Source: Mesostigma viride (taxonomy: Eukaryota > Streptophyta > Mesostigmatophyceae > Mesostigmatales > Mesostigmataceae). Taken from it: a DNA stretch of 22,044 nucleotides. The notes below the pieces were generated by a model that was not told the DNA's origin, searched no databases, and saw only the letters and a program-made list of their open reading frames with translations. Below are positions 18,455 to 22,044 of this stretch, piece by piece. The position numbers and the translations under genes were made by a program. Location of the stretch: assembly GCA_009746045.1 (NCBI GenBank), contig RPFO01000830.1:1-22044 (forward strand). Direction: 5' to 3'. Position 1 is the first letter of the stretch. The number at the start of each line of letters is the position of its first letter.

Positions 18455-18637
18455 ATGGCACGATGCGTCGAGATAACCCCCCAGGGGACCAAATGCAACA
18501 AGCCGCGCGCACCCAGGGGCAAGCGGTGCGCGGTCCATCTGGCCATCAGGGCCAGGGAGCGCGCGGGCAGGAAGCCAGCGTACAGCCCCCATGATATCCT
18601 GGACAAGATGATGCGGCTTAGGCTGTCTGTGTCGTGA
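18455..18637 (+). CDS. 60-residue protein with Cys/His motif
   Basis: MARCVEITPQGTKCNKPRA followed by KRCAVH gives C-x9-C-x10-C-x2-H, the same motif that heads the proteins at 10346, 12421 (minus) and 21210. Here the motif makes up half of the protein. The rest is basic and helical (AIRARERAGRKP; DILDKMMRLRLSV). It is likely a minimal zinc-binding module. The ORF is unbroken and starts 40 bases after the RING-like gene. Function unknown. Confidence 0.65.
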   Translation: MARCVEITPQGTKCNKPRAPRGKRCAVHLAIRARERAGRKPAYSPHDILDKMMRLRLSVS

Positions 18638-19125
18638 TGAATCGTTGAATGAATATTATTCCATTTCTTTAATCCAATCTGTTTTCATTCGCGACCCCCC
18701 GTGTCTACTCATGCATGCATACATATCACATCCACGCTCGACAGGCGGCGAACCTGGACCGGTCATCGACCGAGTGGGGCGGTTCCTGTCCGGGTACAGC
18801 CACGCCTCGAGTTTGGTTGGATTCTTTTGCGCGACTTCTTTTTTGCACGCCGGCCTGAATAGTTTTTCATATATATGTGCATGCACCTGTAGAATCATAG
18901 AGGGTCTATAGCCATAAATTTATTTTTAGATTCATCAGAAAAAGAAGTAGTGCAGGAGAATCCAAGCCAGGGCCGAGCAGCGGGCGGGCGGGGGCGGGGC
19001 GCGAGTTGGATTGTCGACCCCTCTCTAGGCGCCGCCGCAAGCTGACTGCGGATGTGCTTCTCCCATCCAACGGCAGCGTTACGAGGTGGCGCTGGGTTGT
19101 CAGCACCTGACAGGGCGGGATTTGG
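18638..19125. other. Intergenic region, A/T-rich, no gene seen
   Basis: Open frames of 80-100 codons exist on both strands, but they overlap each other and show no recognisable protein features. Composition to about 18960 is clearly A/T-richer than the surrounding genes. TGCATGCATACATAT near 18712 and ATATATGTGCATGCA near 18870 form an imperfect inverted repeat about 150 bases apart. Confidence 0.45.
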
Positions 19126-19133
19126 CATAAATA
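19126..19133 (+). promoter_or_regulatory. TATA-like box before the gene at 19143
   Basis: CATAAATA ends nine bases before the ATG at 19143, matching the spacing of TATA-like boxes before other genes in the window. Confidence 0.4.
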
Positions 19134-19142
19134 GGGGTCGCG

Positions 19143-19945
19143 ATGGCACAGGCGCCATCGTTGGGTGCCGCGCACCGGGCAGGCGTCCGCCAGGAGACAA
19201 GGGATCCAGTCATGGACACTGCGGACGGGACACGGGGAAATTCGCTAGGGGGGGCGGACGCGGTGGACAGGGCGTGGGCGGAGAGGACCTACGCGGACTA
19301 CCTGTCCTTCAAGCGAGAGGAACCAAAGTTCTGGGTGTTTGCAATGAGGCCGTGGGACGACACGGATGTCGACCAGTTGCGCGACATTCGCGTGCGGAAG
19401 AGCGACGGCCGAGTAAATTTCAACGACTTCTGCACTGCTGCGTCTCGGGGGAAAAGGCCGATAAAGGGCTGGACACGCTGGTTCCTGACCGACAAATGGC
19501 GTCTTTGCGTTGAAGTGGTGACGACCTCAGAAAATGACAACAGAGGCACGTGGGGGATCTTACCCTCTTGCCGGAACTTGTGAGGTGGATAAATAAGTCT
19601 CCCAAGGACAGACCAGAGCTTGAGATCCAAACCCGGCTGTCCAGCTGTGTCAATGGGGAGTGCGAGGTTCAGTGCCGTTACGGGTACATCGACATCGTCA
19701 CGTATGACCCTAAGTCCATCATCGAGGTCAAGGACATGCGCAGTTGGATGACTGGTGTTGGTCAACTCCTGGCGTACGGGATGGACTTCCCAGAGCATGC
19801 CAAGAGGCTGCATCTGTTCAGCTCTAAGAAGAGCGATTGGTTCACTACTCATCAGCACGCTCTCATCAAGGAAGCGTGCGAATCTCAAGGCATTCAGCTG
19901 ACGTTGGATGCTAGCGTGTTCAATAAGAGACCATATGCCGATTGA
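19143..19945 (+). CDS. KilA-N domain fused to PD-(D/E)XK-like nuclease domain, second copy, one frame break
   Basis: Same architecture as 1904-2721. The KilA-N core begins IRVRKSDGRVNFNDFCTAAS, followed by a shortened GTW segment. The nuclease part has an early Glu-rich helix (ELEIQTRL), Asp at 19691 (YIDIV), IIEVK with Glu at 19724 and Lys at 19730, and then GVGQLLAYGMDF. The frame changes at the G5 run 19552-19556, right at the GTW motif; one missing G restores continuity and gives about 267 codons. ATG 19143 is preferred because a TATA-like box precedes it; Met 19212 is an alternative. The DNA is less GC-rich than 1904-2721. It lies directly before another KilA-N gene. Confidence 0.82.
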
Positions 19946-20017
19946 GCTCATGGAAATGGACGTGCAAGGATGCGTTTAAAGCATTGAAATTATTATGGAT
20001 TCATACATGAATAAAGA

Positions 20018-21040
20018 ATGGCTCTCAGCGTGACATCAACCCCCTTTACTCATCCGCTCTTTGTGCTAGTCAACGAGAGTGACAGGCATTGGGCATTTAC
20101 ACTTAAGAGCCTCCCCGGTCTCGTTGTTGATGAGACCAAGCAGATCAAAGTTCGGAAAAGCGACAAACTGATCCTGGGAAAAGATCTCTGCCATGCAGCC
20201 TCGAATGGCAGCAAGCTGTTTAAGAACTGGTGGCAGCTCGGGGGTGTACAGGCGTTTGCCAGGGAGCTAGAAGACGATCTCAGGGGTGGGATTGGATCAC
20301 AGCCGACCCCCACAACCGTTTTTCAGGAGGTCACAACTGGGTTGAACGACGAGCGCGGGACCTGGATCCACCCCCGTCTCGTGAGCCAGTTGGCCATGTG
20401 GATAAGCCCCAAGTTTGCTGTCAAGGCCGGTTCATGGGTGGACCGCATCATGGCGGGGGACATCTCGATGATGGCTGTGGTGCGCGACGCCCACGACGCG
20501 GTCCACGGCACGAGCACCACGGTGGCGGTGCTGACCCGACCGGGCAACGGTCGCACGAGGCCGGACTACGTGGCGCCTGTGCGCGAGTGCGACCCGACCC
20601 TGCGCCTGCGCGCGAAGGACACGCAGCACAGGCTGGCGGACCTGGTGAGCTCGGTCGTCCCCAAGGAGCGCGTGGGGAGCGTGATGGCGTTCCTGGGCGA
20701 CAAGACCTGCGAGGCGGCCACGGGGATGAGCGCGTCGGCCTTCAAGGATCTGAACGGCGTGAGGGCCGGTAGCGCCAGGGACGCGATGGACGACGGTCAG
20801 CTGGCGAACGCCTGGTTCTTCATGTACAAGGTCATGGACCGGGCGCCGGACAAGGACCTTCACGAGGCGGCGGTCGAGGTGAAGCGGGCGATGGCCGCGT
20901 TCGTGAAGCCGCCGGAGGGGCCCACCCCGGCGGGCATCGTGGACAGGAACAGACGGGAGATGAGGGATGACTTGCTCTTGACCCGGCCCCTGAACCGCGA
21001 CCGGTTCTCGAGGGTGGGGCCCAAGAGGGTCAAGATCTAG
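20018..21040 (+). CDS. KilA-N domain protein with unrecognised C-terminal domain
   Basis: 340 residues, unbroken. After a leader (HPLFVLVNESDRHWAF) resembling that of the 1904 gene comes a full KilA-N domain (residues about 40-150): IKVRKSDKLILGKDLCHAAS, then RGTWIHPRLVSQLAMWISPK. The C-terminal 190 residues are a different, helical domain (DTQHRLADLVSSVVPKERVG; SAFKDLNGVRAGSARDAMDD; LHEAAVEVKRAMAAFVKPP) that I do not recognise; the usual nuclease motif is absent. By hand count, 20041-20100 is 50% GC and 20521-20580 is 73% GC, so composition jumps about where the domain changes. This suggests a fusion of two sequences of different origin. AATAAA at 20010-20015 precedes the start and may serve the upstream gene. 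Confidence 0.82.
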   Translation: MALSVTSTPFTHPLFVLVNESDRHWAFTLKSLPGLVVDETKQIKVRKSDKLILGKDLCHAASNGSKLFKNWWQLGGVQAFARELEDDLRGGIGSQPTPTTVFQEVTTGLNDERGTWIHPRLVSQLAMWISPKFAVKAGSWVDRIMAGDISMMAVVRDAHDAVHGTSTTVAVLTRPGNGRTRPDYVAPVRECDPTLRLRAKDTQHRLADLVSSVVPKERVGSVMAFLGDKTCEAATGMSASAFKDLNGVRAGSARDAMDDGQLANAWFFMYKVMDRAPDKDLHEAAVEVKRAMAAFVKPPEGPTPAGIVDRNRREMRDDLLLTRPLNRDRFSRVGPKRVKI

Positions 21041-21209
21041 CTGTCGGTGGGGAGTTCGTTGGCGCGACCCCGCCCCTCTCGACAGCGCGGACCTTGACAC
21101 AGTGCGCTTAGATATTCGTGCGCGCTTGAACGCGCCCCGTGTCATGCTGATTGCTCCGTTTAATCGGAATCGAGTTTCATTTTTATCCCATCCCGGTGTA
21201 TCATCGATC
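21041..21209. other. Intergenic region
   Basis: 169 bases between the KilA-N gene and the Cys/His-headed gene. The last 60 bases are A/T-richer (TTTAATCGG, TTTCATTTTTATCC) and may hold the promoter of the gene at 21210. No gene seen. Confidence 0.4.
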
Positions 21210-21831
21210 ATGGTAGTCGGTAGGACCGGAGCGTGCGGAGGGAAGACGCGATCGGGTGGCGCCTGTCGTCGCGCGCGGTCCGGTGGTTCTAAGAGGTGCG
21301 CGCTCCATAGCGGGCGCCAGGCGAGGGCGCACCGCGTGCGGGTTACGGCGCCCGAGGCGCGCTGGAGAGCATGGCGGAAACCCTGGCACGGTTCATCGCG
21401 GACCCGTCCGTCCACCCGGACTCCAAGGCGGGCCTTCAGAACAGCTGAACGACGTGCTGTTACAGATGGAGGGGATGCCGGCGGAGGAGGAGGAGCTGTT
21501 TTTCCCGGAGCACGCGGACGAGGTGGTCGAGCGGCTGACCAGGGAGGGTGAGGGAGTTCGGCCGCTCCCCTCGCTGACCCCCCCGAGCCGGAGGAGGAGA
21601 GAGGTGGAGGAGGAGGAGCCGGAGCTGCAGCAGGTGTTCGACCTGCTCGAGTACGGGGATCTGTCGGACGCGGATCGCGAGAGGCTGGAGTCCCGCAAGC
21701 AGCAGCTGGGGGGTCTCGCCCCCGTGGATTGCGGGGTTGGGATTGCACCGCCGCGCGAAGGGCGACCAAACGACAGCCCAGAGGAGCCTGCCTTGCCCGC
21801 GCGGGGGTCCGAGCACGCGCAGGTCCGCTAG
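21210..21831 (+). CDS. Cys/His-headed acidic protein, two frame breaks, end uncertain
   Basis: From ATG 21210 the start reads MVVGRTGACGGKTRSGGACR and continues to KRCALH, a C-x9-C-x10-C-x2-H motif like those at 10346, 12421 (minus) and 18455. The middle, SMAETLARFIADPSVHPDSK, is in a second frame, and an acidic helical part (EQLNDVLLQMEGMPAEEEEL; EEEEPELQQVFDLLEYGDL) is in a third. Two single-base losses explain this: one C near 21362 (GCGCTGG) and one G near 21439 (TTCAGAAC). About 207 codons result. The frame used at the end stops at 21831. Another frame stays open from there to the end of the window, so the true end may lie outside. Function unknown. Confidence 0.6.
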
Positions 21832-22044
21832 CGAGCGTGTCGATCCGCTGCCCACGGTAGGCGTTCCCGCCGCAACAGCCGCCGCCCCTCTGCCGGAACG
21901 CGACCGCGGCTTTACAAGACGGCGCCCCGTAGGCCGTACCGGCCACAACCTAACGAGGAGGAGGAGGAGGGCGCTGGAGGAGCTGCTTCGGATAGTGCGG
22001 GTTAGTAAGGGGCAGCAGGGCCGGGGCGACCCAATCTCCTCTTT
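21832..22044 (+). other. Window end, possibly coding
   Basis: One + frame (codons starting at position 21830) stays open to the last base, with ERVDPLPTVGVPAATAAAPL and later RRRRRALEELLRIVRV. It could be the tail of the preceding gene after further frame breaks. I cannot support a separate gene. Confidence 0.3.

Noticed and set aside
17268-18512. Minus-strand ORF (414 codons) with repeated peptides
   Set aside because: Its repeats come from the 28-bp tandem array, and the rest is antisense to the RING-like gene.
18656-18898. 80-codon minus-strand ORF, and an 88-codon + ORF over the same bases
   Set aside because: Both lie in A/T-rich intergenic DNA, overlap each other fully and lack any recognisable feature or promoter.
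20432-21946. Long minus-strand ORF (504 codons)
   Set aside because: Antisense to the KilA-N gene and the last gene in high-GC DNA. The composition is Arg/Pro/Ala-rich without motifs, while the + strand shows a clear KilA-N domain.

Overview
The window looks like part of the genome of a large DNA virus of the phylum Nucleocytoviricota, or an integrated copy of one. The main evidence is a double jelly-roll major capsid protein (MCP) at 191-1854. Supporting signs are several KilA-N/BRO-type DNA-binding proteins, an HNH nuclease, a P-loop kinase-like protein, F-box-like and RING-like proteins, tight gene packing and TATA-like boxes just upstream of start codons. By eye the GC content is about 60%. 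The gene set fits a virus of amoebae or algae better than an animal virus, but I cannot name the genus.

Layout. (1) 191-9688, + strand: MCP, a KilA-N/nuclease fusion, then three long repeat proteins (2832-4687, 4731-7217, 7221-9688) built from beta-rich modules that share a T-x-x-I-P...D-G signature. They are probably virion surface or fibre proteins. (2) 9736-10345: the first 50 codons of a second MCP, ending at a GTGAGT splice-donor-like sequence, then a C-rich non-coding stretch with a 41-bp exact repeat. (3) 10346-13016: a Cys/His-headed protein (+) converging on three minus-strand genes (HNH nuclease, Cys/His-headed protein, P-loop protein). (4) 13126-15242, + strand: a basic protein, a 23-codon mini-ORF, a membrane-anchored protein and a BRO-like protein. 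(5) 15370-16587, minus strand: an F-box-like protein, with a ~30-bp imperfect repeat array directly upstream. (6) 16790-17758: non-coding, with a 410-bp tandem repeat array. (7) 17759-21831, + strand: a RING-like protein, a 60-aa Cys/His protein, two KilA-N proteins and another Cys/His-headed protein running toward the window end.

A striking property is that at least 11 genes are broken by a total of 14 frame changes. Every one is explained by the loss of a single G or C, mostly inside a G/C run. None needs an insertion or an A/T change. With one base added back per break, gene lengths become whole codons and domains become continuous. This points to systematic homopolymer under-calling in the source sequence more than to biological decay, though decay of an integrated copy is not excluded. 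Coordinates below give the full extent of each gene across its breaks.

How the genes may work together (inference): the capsid and repeat proteins build the particle. The KilA-N/BRO proteins and nucleases act on DNA or gene expression. The F-box-like and RING-like proteins may redirect host ubiquitin ligases.
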